From the NCBI GenBank assembly GCA_946902985.2, contig OX336388.2:1499740545-1499804544 (forward strand): DNA of 64,000 nt. Direction: 5' to 3'. The position numbers and the translations under genes are program-made. Numbering within the stretch: the first letter of the stretch is position 1; the number at the start of each line of letters is the position of its first letter. Source of the DNA: Meconema thalassinum. Its lineage: Eukaryota > Arthropoda > Insecta > Orthoptera > Tettigoniidae. This document shows, piece after piece, positions 24,513 to 35,723 of the stretch. The notes beneath the pieces were generated by a model. The model was not told the DNA's origin and searched no databases. It saw only the letters and a program-made list of their open reading frames with translations.

Positions 24513-24560
24513 TAGCCTACTTTTCACATTTTGCAATAATGAGGAAAATGTAGACTTATG
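24513..24560 (-). repeat. Hairpin terminal module (one of seven)
   Basis: The module reads AGTCTACTTTTTCC, a short A/T centre with GCAAAATG, then GAAAAGTAGGCTAA, and folds into a long stem. Other copies: 18,686-18,727, 22,538-22,580, 25,118-25,160, 28,881-28,922, 31,059-31,101 (plus) and 33,920-33,964 (minus). Upstream of most lie CAGACAGAC repeats and GGATCGAT. Because bodies differ while this end stays the same, it marks the 3' end of a repeat family. The CTAA after the stem resembles a Helitron end, but this is unproven. Confidence 0.6.
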
Positions 24561-25177
24561 AGATAGATCCGTGCAAATGTGTGTCTGTCTGTCCGTCTGT
24601 CTGCCTGGCTGTGTGTGTGTCCTCCCCTGTCAAATCCTAAACGGCTGCAGCATTCGAAACAGTGATCTATACCTGAATAACTCAATGCTGTATTTGAAAA
24701 TGATGTCAGTGCTACCAACTGCTGAAAAATCGGAATTGAAATTTGGGTTGAATTCCCATTGATAGTGTAGAAGTTATATGCATTTAAAAATTGGACCTAT
24801 TAGCCAGCGTAGATTCATTTTGGCAACACTGCCATGCATGGCCTCCTGGAAATTAAACCCAAATATCATTATCTATATGTGTGCCAATTTTGGAATAACT
24901 CCCATACATACCTTCCATGTTATCCAACATTTGAGCTCAAATTCAATTGCGGTTTTTCAGCAGTTGGTAGTACTGACATCATTTTCTAATATTGGCTTGA
25001 TATATTCAGGTATAGATCTTCACTCATACCAAATTGGGATTCGATTGCTGCAGCCGTTTAGGAGACAGACAGACAGAAGGACAGACAGACAAACATTTGC
25101 CCGGATCGATCTCATAAGTCTACTTTTAGCTAATTTTTGCAAAACGAGAAAAGTAGGTTAACAAGAACTTCCGTGAC

Positions 25178-25208
<31 letters not shown>

Positions 25209-25581
25209 TCGTATGGCCTCGGGTGCCGGGTGCAAGCTTTGTAATTTGACACCCAGAGGGTAGCTTGCATGTCGAATTTCGTTGTTCCTTGAATCACTAT
25301 GAAAGTCAAGGAGGTTAGACATCTAAGCTCCTTGAACACCATAGCGCTTTCTAGTTGAGAAATGAGGAACTTTGTGTTGGCGGAAACTCCCGAGATTAAT
25401 TTTTCCATTATGAACACGGCCTACTGAATTCAAATGGGTTCTTTGACATGCCAACATTGTATGACATGCGTGTCGTACTTTTGCCACCTTTCAAAAATCA
25501 CTTACCACGGCCAGGAGCGAACCTGCAATCTTGGGTTTAGTAGACCGACACGCCTTCCACTCACACACCGTGTCGAGCTAG
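25178..25581 (-). mobile_element. tRNA-derived SINE with TAA tail
   Basis: A (TAA)n tail is at the left end and a tRNA-like head at the right end (minus strand: TGTGTGAGTGGAAGG, then GGTTCGCTCC). The 9-bp duplication TTCCGTGAC lies at 25,169-25,177 and 25,582-25,590. It landed exactly in the TTCCGTGAC that opens a repeat module. Confidence 0.75.
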
Positions 25582-25590
25582 TTCCGTGAC

Positions 25591-26465
25591 GAACTTTTTC
25601 TTAAAACTTAAAATTCATGCCAATGATTAATCTATATGGATCTATCTAGAATAATGACGAAATTAAGTCGGTAATATAGAAATTTGAAATTAGTTCGAAA
25701 TACTTTATTCCTGGCATTATGTAGCCTAATAGAGCACTACAGTTGGCAGCCCTGGTGACTGAATATATTCTTAGTTCCATCTCTTAAGGTACAGAGTACA
25801 AAATTTGGTTGGAGTCCAATGGATAGCACATACGTACATGCAGATAAATATTGGATCTAACAGCGCGCGTAAAATCATGTTGGCAACAATGTCATGCATG
25901 TATTGGTCAGAAATAATCTGAAATAATACGAGCTATTGTTCTGCCAAGTTTGAATGAAATCCATTAGTTAGTATATAAGTTACATGCATTTTAAAATTAG
26001 ACCTATCGGCAGGCTTAGAATCATGTTGGCAGCACTGACGTAATTTAGTTACTCCAAATTAATCTTGAATGGCAGGTACTATACGTGTGCAATGTTTAGA
26101 GCTATTGGCTTGCATACTTTCCGATATATTGATATTAGGGTAACAAAAATAGAGACAGCATTTATTAACAGTTGCCAGCCCTGATTGCTCTTAAGAATAC
26201 GCATAGTCATATCTATTATGGTACACATAGCACATACGAAATTTGGTTGAAACCCAAAAGATAGTATAGAAGTTACATGTATTTAAATTTGGACCTCTCA
26301 GCAGGCTTACAGTAATGTTGGTAGCACTGACGTATATGTTACTCCAAATAAATATAGAATGTCAGGTACTACACATGTGTATAGTTTAAAGCTGTCGGCT
26401 TGCATACTTCCTGATATATTGGAATTTGGATCAAAGAAATTGAGAGCATTTACATGGACTCTTCT
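25591..26465. repeat. Further copy of the arm module in the central block
   Basis: Starts GAACTTTTTC and TTCATGCCAATG, then repeats the TTGGCAGC / ATTTGGTTG / CATGTTGGCA subunits three times, diverged from the arms. It ends where the mariner remnant begins. Confidence 0.7.
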
Positions 26466-26590
26466 TTTAAGGACAGTTTTTTTTAGCCGTAGTTAGTGCG
26501 CACGCCGCAACAAGCGGCATCCTTTGCGAACAAGCAGGCGTCAGTTGCAGTTGTGTAGCTAACCTGTACGCTGAACTGTGCATCTTTACA

Positions 26591-27008
26591 ATGTTCAAGA
26601 TTATTGATTCGCCCGCCGCGAGTGAGGTACGATCTGAGATACGTCTTTTGAGTGCAAGAAACACGTCGGCTGCAGACATTCATCGTCAGCTTTGTGATGT
26701 GTTTGGTGATAATGCAATGACGGATGGTAAAGTGCGAAAATGGGTACGCGAGTTCAAAAGTGGCCGTGAAAATGTCTATGCCGATGGACGCTCAGGTGTG
26801 TGATCATAGATGACTTGGTGATTGCAATTGACACGAAACTTCACGAAGACCGAATATTCTTGATAACCCCTCTATCAATGGATTTTCCTCAAGTGTGAAT
26901 TCGTGGTTGTCAGAGCAGGTGGCAAACTTTTATGCAGAGGGATTTGAAAACTTAGGTTTAAGGTATGACAAGTGCCTAAATAAACAAGGCAACTATGTAG
27001 GAAAATAG
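26591..27008 (+). pseudogene. Mariner transposase remnant (second family), internally deleted
   Basis: The N-terminal HTH region is open for 70 codons (26,591-26,803: MFKIIDSPAASEVRSEIR..., then HRQLCDVFGDNAMTDGKV and a stop). Shortly after, WLSEQVANFYAEGFEN and YDKCLNKQGNYV (about 26,904-27,008) give the C-terminus. The catalytic core is missing. The sequence differs from the 5.4-6.2 kb mariner, so it is another family. I could not place its terminal repeats. Confidence 0.85.
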
Positions 27009-27174
27009 AGGAAGGTATGTAAAACCTAACAAGATATTCAGTAAAGAACATATAGCCTACTTTCTCCTAAATGCACGGGTATTGTTATAACGCTTTGTCC
27101 TTTTCAAGGAGTATAATTGAATGTTGGTTGTAGGAGCTTGTTGAAATACAACGTGCTATACGGATATTAAACAT

Positions 27175-28800
27175 GAATATGAGGTACCCTTCGCTAGTGC
27201 TACCTCGGTAAAAAAAAAAAACAAAAAAAAACAACATTCAATTCGGTTTCACCGTGTTTGAATTGATATGGGGAATCGATTTGCACACTTACATGGCCGC
27301 TATCTGCAAACTATAGGGCTGATAACCTTGTAGTTCAGTCAAAAGATGCTTCCCACAAAAAGGTATGTTGTTGCAAAATTTGGTAGAGATCAAATGATTA
27401 GGTTGGTCGTAATTTGATTTAAGCTTTTAACATTTGGCTCGCTGCCATTCCGTTTCCGTCAATATGGCGTCGTTATAGCACATGACAGTGAGGTGCCCTT
27501 TGCTAATGCTACCTCTGTACCAAATTTCGTTCAATTCGGTTTTACCGTGTTTGAATTGATAGGGGGAATCGATTTGCACACATACATGGTCGCCATAAAG
27601 CCTCCGTGGCTTAGGCGGCAGCACGCCGGCCTCTCACCGCTGGGTCCGTGGTTCAAATCCCGGTCACTCCATGTGAGATCTGTGCTGGACAGAACGGAGG
27701 CAGACAGGTTTTTCTCCGGGTACTCCGGTTTTCCCTGTCAAAATTTCATTCCAGCAACACGCTCCACTATCATTTTATTTCATCTGTCATTCATTTAATC
27801 ATTGCCCCAGAGGAGTGCGTCAGACCTCGGCAGCCGGCATAGTTCATATCCTCGCCGCTAGATGGGGGCTTCATTCATTCCATTCCTGACCCGGTCGGAG
27901 ACTGGAAGCAGGCTGTGGATTTTCATTTTTCACATGGCCGCCATATGCCAACTATTGGACTGAAGGCCTTGCAGCTTGGTCAAAGAACGCTTCTCACATA
28001 AAGGTATATTGTTGCAAAATTTGGTACGTAGAGATCAAATGATTAGGTTGGTCGTAATTTGATTTAAGCTTTTTACTTTTGGTTGGCCACCATTACGTTT
28101 TCGTCAAGATGGCGGCGATATAAAACATGACACTGAGGTGTCCTTTACTAGTGCTACCTCTGTACCAAATTTCGTTTAATTCGGTTTCACCGTGTTTGAA
28201 AAGATAGGGGGAATCGAATTGCACACATACATGGCCGCCATCTGCAAATTATTGGGCTGATGGCCATATAGTTTGATCAAAAGATTCTTCATACATAATG
28301 ATATAATGTTGAAAAGTTCCGTAGAGATCAAATGATTAGGTTGGTCGTAATTATTTAAGCTTTTGACATTTGGTTGGCCGCCATTACGTTTTCGTCAAGA
28401 TGGCGGCGATATAAAACATGACACTGAGGTGTCCTTTACTAGTGCTACCTCTGTACCAAATTTTGTTCAATTCGGTTTCACCGCGTTTGAATTGATAGGG
28501 GGAATCGATTTGCGCACATACATGGCCGCCATCCGTAAAATATTGGGCTAATGATTTCGTAGTTTGGTCAAAATATGCGTCCTACATAAAGGTATGTTGT
28601 TGAGAAATTTGGTAGAGATCGGATGATTAGGTTAGTCGTAATTTGATTTACTTTGAAAATTTGGGTGGCCGCTATTACGTATCCGTCAAGATGGCGGCGA
28701 TATAAAACATGACACTGAGGTGCCCTTTGCTAGTTCTACCTCAGTATCAAATTCCGTTCAAATCGGTTTCACCATTTTCGAATTGATGGGGGGGGGGGGG
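27175..28800. repeat. Tandem array of a unit of about 290 bp, ending in a G run and hairpin module
   Basis: About five diverged units, each with GAGGTGTCCTTTACTAGTGC, CAAATTTCGTTCAATTCGG, GGGGGAATCGATTTGC and ATGGCCGCCATC. Unit starts lie near 27,185, 27,490, 28,135, 28,425 and 28,718; the second spacing is longer because a SINE sits inside. The last unit runs into a G run (about 28,789-28,800), CA-rich repeats and the hairpin module at 28,881. Confidence 0.85.
27598..27931 (+). mobile_element. tRNA-derived SINE, family A, copy 2
   Basis: GCCTCCGTGGCTTAGGCGGC, then GGTTCAAATCCCGG, body, and the ATTTTCATTTTTC tail. The 14-bp duplication is ACATGG(T/C)CGCCATA (27,584-27,597 and 27,932-27,945), one mismatch. 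It sits inside the 290-bp array. Confidence 0.95.
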
Positions 28801-28995
28801 CAGACATTCAGAGGACACACACACACTCATACACACACGCACTGACAGACACATAATTTTTGGCCCTGTGTAGATCTCATAAGTCTACTTTCATTTTTTT
28901 GCAAAAATCGAAAGTAGGCTAAAAATAAATCTGGTTTCAAAATAAAATGTTCGGTTAATTTTATTAAAGAAACGGCCCTTACTTTAAAAAATGAC

Positions 28996-30571
28996 AGTCA
29001 GTCTGAAAGACTAAACTTTATATCATTTCAAATGACGCATGCTACAAATGCTACACATGTTAGAAAGGCTCAGGAGGGCTTCTCGCTTCGCTCGCCCCAG
29101 GACTTTTTCCACAGTCTCCATTACCCATTAATTTAGGCTTCCTGCGCGGGCACCTCTTTAAGGGTCACCCTGTATTTGAATTGAATCTAACATACTGTAC
29201 ACCTCGTTAAGTGTCACGCTGTATTTTGCTCTGACATCCTGCACACCTCTTTAGGAGACTCCCTGTATTCTTATCTGGCATCTTGTATATCTATTCAGAA
29301 GTCACCCTGTATTCTTGTGTGACATCTTGTACTCCTTTTTAGGAGTCACCCTGTATTCTTGTCTGACATTTTGTACATCTCTTTAGGAGTCACCCTGTAT
29401 TCTCGTCTGACATCTTGTGCACTTCTTTAGGAATCACCCTGTATTCTTCCCTGCCATCTAGTACACCTCTTTATGAGTCACCTTGTATTCTTATCTGGCA
29501 CCTTGTATATCTCTTTAGGAGTCACCCTGTATTCTTATCTGGCATCTTGTACACCTCTTTAGGAGTCACCCTGTATTCTTATATGACGTCTTGTATATCT
29601 CTTTAGGAGTCACCCTGTATTCATGTGCGATATCTTGTACACCTCTTTAGGAGTCACCCTGTATTCATGTCTGACACCATGTGCACTTCTTTAGGAGTCA
29701 GCCTGTATTCTCATCTGACGTCTTGTATATCTCTTTAGGAGTCACCCTCTATTCTTATCTGGCATCTTGTTCACCTCTTTAGGAGTCACCCTCTATTCTT
29801 ATATGGCATCTTGTACACCTCTTTAGGAGTCACCCTGTATTCTTATATGACGTCTTGTATATCTCTTTAGGAGTCACCCTGTATTCTTGTGTGACATCTT
29901 GTACACCTCTTTAGGAGTCACCCTGTATTCCTGTCTGACACCGTGTACACCTCTTTAGGAGTCACTCTATATTCTTATCTGGCATCTTGTACACCTCTTT
30001 AGGAGTCACCCTGTATTCCTGTCTGACACCGTGTACACGTCTTTAGGAGTCACTCTGTATTCTTATCTGGCATCTTGTACACCTCTTTAGGAGTCACCCT
30101 GTATTCTTATCTGGCGTCTTGTATATCTCTTTAGGAGTCACCCTGTATTCTTGTGTGACATCTTGTACACCTCTTTAGGAGTCACACTGTATTCCTGTCT
30201 GACATCTTGTACTCCTCTATAGGAGTCACCCTGTAATCTTATCTGACGTGTTGTATATCTCTTTAGGAGTCACCCTGTATTCTTGTCTGACATCTTGTAC
30301 ACCTCGTTAAGGGTCACCCTGTATTTTTATACGATATCGTGTACATCTCTTTAGGAGTCACCCTGTATTCCTATCTGACACCTTGCACACCTCTTTAGGA
30401 GTCACCCTGTTTTCCTGTCTGACGTCACGTACTCGCCGTCTCCCAGGAGTAAACTCAGACTCGGTGCATATGCACTGAACAACATGATGACTTCTTACAC
30501 GCCGTAACCGTAACGCATAACGTTAGACCCAAGCATAACGACGAAGTCGACAAGCTCATTTGAAATGATAA
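28996..30571 (-). mobile_element. Helentron-like element, copy 2, with expanded minisatellite
   Basis: Same ends as copy 1: AGTCAGTCTGAAAGACTA at the left, TCATTTGAAATGATAA at the right (30,556-30,571). It is longer because the array has about 29 units instead of 13. The right flank GACCCAAGCATAACGACGAA matches copies 1 and 3. Confidence 0.65.
29150..30430. repeat. 44-bp minisatellite, about 29 units
   Basis: Units repeat every 44 bp (for example CTTTAGG at 29,821 and 29,865). Two variants, TACACCTCTTTAGG and TATATCTCTTTAGG, and GACATC versus GGCATC, recur in blocks, which suggests higher-order duplication. Confidence 0.95.
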
Positions 30572-31420
30572 CAACAGCCCTCTTAAAAATACGCTCAGTC
30601 ATATCTGATTATGTACACATAGCACATACTAAATTTGGTTGAATTCCAATTGACAATGTGGAAGTTATATGCATTTAAAAATTGGATATATCAGCAGGCT
30701 TATATTCATTTAAGCAACACTGCCATGTATGACCTCCTAGAAATTAAACTAAAATAGTATTATCTATACGTGTGCCAATTTTTAAATAGCTACTATTCAT
30801 ACCTTCCAAGATATCCAACATGGAGCTCAAATTTCAACTGCGATTTTTCAGCAGTTGGTAGCACTGACATCATTTTCTTTACGGCACTGAGTTACTCAAT
30901 TACAGATCTTTACTCCTATGAAATTTCGTTTCGATTGCTGCAGCCTTTAAGGACTTGATAGGGCGGGACACACACACACAGGCAGACAGACAGAAGGACA
31001 CCCAGACCGACAGACAGAAGGACAGACAGACACACATTTGCCCGGATCGATCTCATAAGTCTACTTTTTCCTCATTATTGCAAAATGTGAAAAGTAGGCT
31101 AAAAATGTATGGACGAATTTTAGCCACATTTCTCATATAAAGCAAGGACTCTGTGTTTAACGTGTTTAGTTAAGCTTTTAGTTTTACGTGGCCGTTAATC
31201 AACCAATATCAAACAGCATGTGACTTCCATTATCCATTAGACTTCAACCAAATTTTGTATGTGCATTCTATACCTTAAGAGATGGAAATAGGAATATTTT
31301 CAGAGTCACCAGGGCTGCCAACTGTAGTAAGTTACTTTATTAGGATACACTGTTTCAGCCGTATTTCAAACTGCAATAAGAAATGTTAGTACGGTATTAC
31401 AAACTTGATGTCGTCATTAT

Positions 31421-31748
31421 GGGCCGGCCCCGTGGTGTTGGGGTAGCGCGCCTGCCTCTCACCCGGAGGCCCCGGGTTCGATCCCCGGCTCCGTCAGGGA
31501 TTTTAAAACTGACGTGAGGGTTGGAACGGGGTGCACTCAGCCTCGTGAGGACAATTGAGTAGCTGTCTGACAGTGAGACAGCGCCCCGATCACGAATACC
31601 AAGATTAACGGCCGAGGGGACCCGACGCGCTGATCACGCGTCACCCCAATATCTGCAGGCCAAATGGCTGGGCAGCGGTCGCTTGGTCGGCCTTAGCCCG
31701 TCATGGGCTGGATAGTGCCAGGGGTTGACTTTTTTTTTTTTTTTGACT
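31421..31748 (+). mobile_element. tRNA-derived SINE, family C
   Basis: The head GTGGTGTTGGGGTAGCGCGC has an A box and GGTTCGATCCCCGG a B box. A GC-rich body ends in a T run. The 13-bp duplication ATGTCGTCATTAT is perfect (31,408-31,420 and 31,749-31,761). It is present in the right arm only; the mirror site near 24,190 is empty, so it inserted after the arms were duplicated. Confidence 0.95.
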
Positions 31749-32067
31749 ATGTCGTCATTATTTTAGATAGGTCTCTATAGATTGGCATGAATCTTAAATT
31801 TAAAGAAAAGTAGGCTCTTTAGTTCGTCACGGAACTCGTTGTTATTAATAGTAGCATTATTGTTCTTACCATTGGCACAATTTACTAATAGTGACACACC
31901 TTTAAGATAAAACCAGTATTTAGAACGACGTAATGTATAAGTTAAAACTTCGTTTTGTGCAATGTCTAATTACTTCAAATGGTTACCTAAATTCGTTTGA
32001 CGACAGTAATATTTGTACAAACTCGCTTAAACTCGATACAGTACTTAATTTCCGATTTGTTATTTAA

Positions 32068-32266
32068 CTTCTACTCCAGGCAAATGCCGGGATCGTACCT
32101 AACATAAGGCCACGGCCGCTTCCTTCCAATCCTCATCTGAATTACAAAGCGCACATTAACAGAGCCATCACGATAACACAGGTTATCAGACAAATTACAC
32201 ACACACACAAATACACGGGGCTACATGACCATGATGTCGCAAAGCCCCTAAACCAATCAACAACAA
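32068..32266 (+). mobile_element. SINE family B 3' remnant (right arm)
   Basis: Mirror of the 23,682-23,893 remnant. It supplies the order GCCGGGAT, CTAACATAAGGCCACGG, CATTAACAG, CATCACGATAACACAGG used to show that the SINE split at 17,074 resumes at 52,506. Confidence 0.8.
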
Positions 32267-33161
32267 CTATCGATGTATTTCAGATAGAGATTAGCCAGTT
32301 TGAACTATACCATTAACTCAGTGACACCAGTATTGCTAAAAATTCTGAATAGAAGTGTAAAGGGAGCATTTGGTTGTGCACGCGTGGTGAAGGTTAGTCT
32401 GCCCGATCGGCCCACCCTGTCCAGTGCTTTGTGAGTCCAGTGTTATTGGCCAGAACGCGGCCGCATTAGATGAAAACGGCACAGAACGGGACTGAGCTTC
32501 TAAAGTCCATGGGCTCGGAGTGCAGTGCGAGGGGACACGCAGCAGTACCCGGCCTACCGGCATAACAAATGTAGCCTATTAGTTTATGTTGTCGCAATGA
32601 TCTCGACTAGAACGAGAAAGGTAATCCGTTTGTTTGTAGTACTCAAACTTCCACACAAACTGCCGGAAAAAATAGCACCTGTTCAATTTCGAGAGTTGTA
32701 AGGAAGCTATCATGAAAACAGAACCTAGCACGGAAGGTACAAATCATACTGTAATATACGCGTCTATACCAGCGTGTATACCCGTACTGGTAGAAGCTTC
32801 CATGCTAACGACTGTCGTGATACGGGCTTTAGGCTACTCTATTTCAACCTAATGATCAATGTTAGTATTGCCAAATAAATTTCGTCATTATTCTAGATAG
32901 GTCTAAATAGTTTAATCATTGGCATGAATCTTAAATATAAAGAAAAGTAGGCTCTTTAGATCGTCACGAAAATATTTCTCTTTATTGCTAATATTATTAT
33001 TTGTTGTGGAGTAAACATAGACTATTATCGTGGTATGAAAATATTATTTTACTTTCACGAATAGCACAAATATTCATGGTTTTGAATGGGGAAGTACAAA
33101 TTTGAATGATAGAATGGAATAATTTTCCCTACAAATATCCGTTATTAACATCATCCCCGTA

Positions 33162-33297
33162 GACAAGAGTTTAGTGCTTTTCAGTCGGTCAACATGAATG
33201 TACCCAAAAGAGCTGGGTACATTCGTGTTGACCGACTGAAAAGCACTAACTCTTGTTTACTAAGGCAACACTGAAAAAAATGGTTTCAAACCCCACA
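33162..33297. mobile_element. Foldback piece of a Penelope-like element
   Basis: ACAAGAGTTTAGTGCTTTTC...ATGTACCCA and its inverted copy form a stem of about 43 bp around AAAGAGC, followed by a TTTCAAACCCCACA end also seen at 56.5 kb. The 12-bp duplication ATCATCCCCGTA lies at 33,150-33,161 and 33,298-33,309. The same blocks flank the Penelope-like RT at 55-56.6 kb. Confidence 0.8.
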
Positions 33298-34130
33298 ATC
33301 ATCCCCGTAAATCATGTGATTATATCGAAGTTGAAAACTTACAAGAAAAGTAATATGAATACAACAAAATAATTCAAAAAGAATAAAAATCTTGGCCCTT
33401 AAGAGTCTCGAACCCGAGATCCATTAGATACCAATTTACAGCGTTAGCACTCGTACACTTTTCACTTACTACCTTAGCTCATAGTTACGTAACTTCATGC
33501 ATATAGCTAAAAGTCGAATGATTTCAGTTAAATCGTAAATACGGAGAGGAATGCGTTCAATCAGTCAGTGCCTTGTCATGTATTCAACGTAACGCATCTT
33601 AATGACTGGTTTGCATTAATAATGCCAATGAACTGCAAATATTACTCTCAATCCACAACTTTCCTCCATGTTTGATTTCATGCAGCTGAGCCAATCGGAA
33701 CACGGAATGCTGGTGCGAATAACGTTATTCAAGCCTATACCGAAATTGTGCCTGTATACAAGCTTTAACGTTACAATCTGTACCATTTGTTTTCTGATGG
33801 CTAATGATTGCGGTACAACACATGTGATATGTCCATAAGCAGATATGTCCATCAGCACAGTATCGAAGCACCTAAGGTTGGATGTTATACAGTAGCCATC
33901 GTATATTCTACGTACTATTTTAGCCTACTTTTCACATTTTGTAAAAATGTGGAAAAAGTAGACTTATGACATCGATCCAGTCAAATGTCTGTCTGTCTCT
34001 CCTAGACGGCTGCAGTTATTGAAACCAAATTTGGTATAAGTAAAGACCTGTATTTGAATATCTCACGGGCATTTTTGAAAATTATTTCAGTGCTAGTAAC
34101 TGCTGAAAATTCACAATTCACTTTTGAGCT

Positions 34131-35305
34131 TGTAACTTTTTACCAGCCCTTCTTGGGCGACTGATTTAAAACTTCCCAAAATCATCCTCCTATTTTTGAT
34201 CGGAAGTACTTCATCATATACCACACAATTGAAATGGCAGGGTCGTGGAGTGTTGGACACACATTTGGTCAACCTAACTGGTATCATTTGGGCGTTCAAC
34301 TATTAGGTGTAATTCCCTATAAAGAAAACTAATTATAACCTTCAAAATATGTGTATTAATATCAACTTTAAACATATGGCGGGGACTCTCGTCGAACAGA
34401 CTATGGTTTACTATCTTCTCTCCTCGGCAATGACGAAAACATGTGACCCAAAATGAATGTTGGAATATAAAGATGTTTGTTACTCACTCATCGACGATCT
34501 AGCAGATAATCTACGAGACATGCTCGATAGATCAGTTCTCCCCAGCATTTCTAAGATTTTCCACACGTGGTTTGAGGTTAGAGATGTTTACTGGTTTACA
34601 TAGCCACATCTCTGCGAGAGAAATGAATGTGCTTCCGTACCCAACTTGAATTGTGCTAACAGAGATAACATCGTTGTGATATGTAGCCGTTTCGAGTACA
34701 TTCACAAGCCATGCTTTCAACAAAACTGTTTCTCCAATTAGGCCTACGCCAAATTACGAGAACGCGACCTTTCCAATCAGACGCTACAATAGAAGTGAAG
34801 CCCCGCTATACACGAAAATCCCACCTCTCATCTTGTAAACACATGTTTCTCGTCTTTCTCCGCCAGGGTCATGATACCCTCCAACCCATACAAAATACAC
34901 CAATAATCTCGAACCCATGTATATTTCTTACAACTCGTGGCGCGAAACTCTTCTCTGACGTCAGAACCTTACACAATTTACACAAAGCTTTCTTCAAGAC
35001 AAGGGAAGTTATTCTCGGCCCAATCTAAATTTGGCCTAGAGTTTCCTGCTGTTGCAACATCTTGTAGCTTACCTACACAATCCGCTGTCTTGTATACTGA
35101 CATCTCCCATACAAATTAAATGAAATATTCCTGACTGAGTCCCCGAGATACACAAGATATATATACACTAAATAAAATGAAATTCTACAACCTAAATGAT
35201 GATGATGAACAAGAAAAGAAATGGTATGAACAAATTACCCTAACCTGACTTCTCTTGCAGTCAACCAAATAAGGGTTTGGGAACATTGTGACCGGAACAG
35301 TCACA
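34131..35305 (-). repeat. 3' LTR of the gypsy element
   Basis: On the element strand it begins TGTGACTGTTCCGGTCAC, itself partly palindromic, and ends AAAAAGTTACA. A G-rich tract (CATGGGGGCGTAT, plus-strand 35,306-35,318) precedes it and is the likely polypurine primer. The short frames inside the LTR occur in both copies and are not convincing genes. Confidence 0.95.
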
Positions 35306-35723
35306 ATACGCCCCCATGTGATTCACACGGGTGAAACAAGTGTGGATCACAAACACTCAAACAAGCAACGCACTGAAAACACAAAGAATTACACTATTAC
35401 ATAAATAAACCCTGGAAGACATATATACATACACACTTGTCAAATTTTCACACATTCTCACTCTCTCGAATGTCTTATTGTGTCCATTTCCTAGCCTCAC
35501 TGATTTCTCTCAAGTGTCTTAGGTCTACCACTTCATTTTCTTCGTCTCATCATGAGACCCTATCGCTTCACAAGCCATGGTATTTGCCTGCACAGGCCTT
35601 ATCATACCATCTATCCATCTAACACTCGATGCCACTTTGCTGGTTAGCATTCTTCGTCACATCTCTTGAGTTTTGTCATGCCATCACGTTATGTTGACTG
35701 ATTCTCTAAGAGTCCATGCCATA

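Larger units (their letters stand above)
24511..31104. repeat. Central block of the palindrome, bounded by inverted hairpin modules
   Basis: Both ends are the same hairpin module facing opposite ways (24,513-24,560 and 31,059-31,101). Outside them the two arms mirror each other: CCATACAT on the left, ATGTATGG on the right. The mirror continues some hundreds of bases inward (CAGACAGAC runs, TGTGTGTGTCC, CGGCTGCAG), then is lost among a SINE, a mariner, a tandem array and a Helentron-like element. Confidence 0.7.
31102..34126. repeat. Right arm of the long inverted repeat, inner part
   Basis: Reverse complement of left-arm sequence. 31,102-32,585 mirrors about 24,510-23,350 very closely (SINE C excepted); 32,860-34,126 mirrors 18.5-19.6 kb and related modules. 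About 270 bp at 32,590-32,860 has no mirror that I could find. The AATAACGTTATT site is at 33,718-33,729. The gypsy insertion at 34,131 interrupts it. Confidence 0.85.

Noticed and set aside
27600..27680. tRNA gene prediction
   Set aside because: tRNA-like box A and B are SINE heads, with SINE bodies and target duplications. The same holds at 31.4, 47.2, 50.3, 53.3 and 62.6 kb.
29415..29606. Repetitive TSLG/VTLYS-like peptide
   Set aside because: Minisatellite translation; the 44-bp period shifts frame each unit.
29150..30430. CRISPR-like regular array
   Set aside because: Units are contiguous 44-bp repeats without unique spacers, inside a eukaryotic mobile element.
34711..35028. 105-codon frame occurring twice (also 41.4 kb)
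   Set aside because: It is in both LTRs and is identical because the LTRs are; no protein motif.
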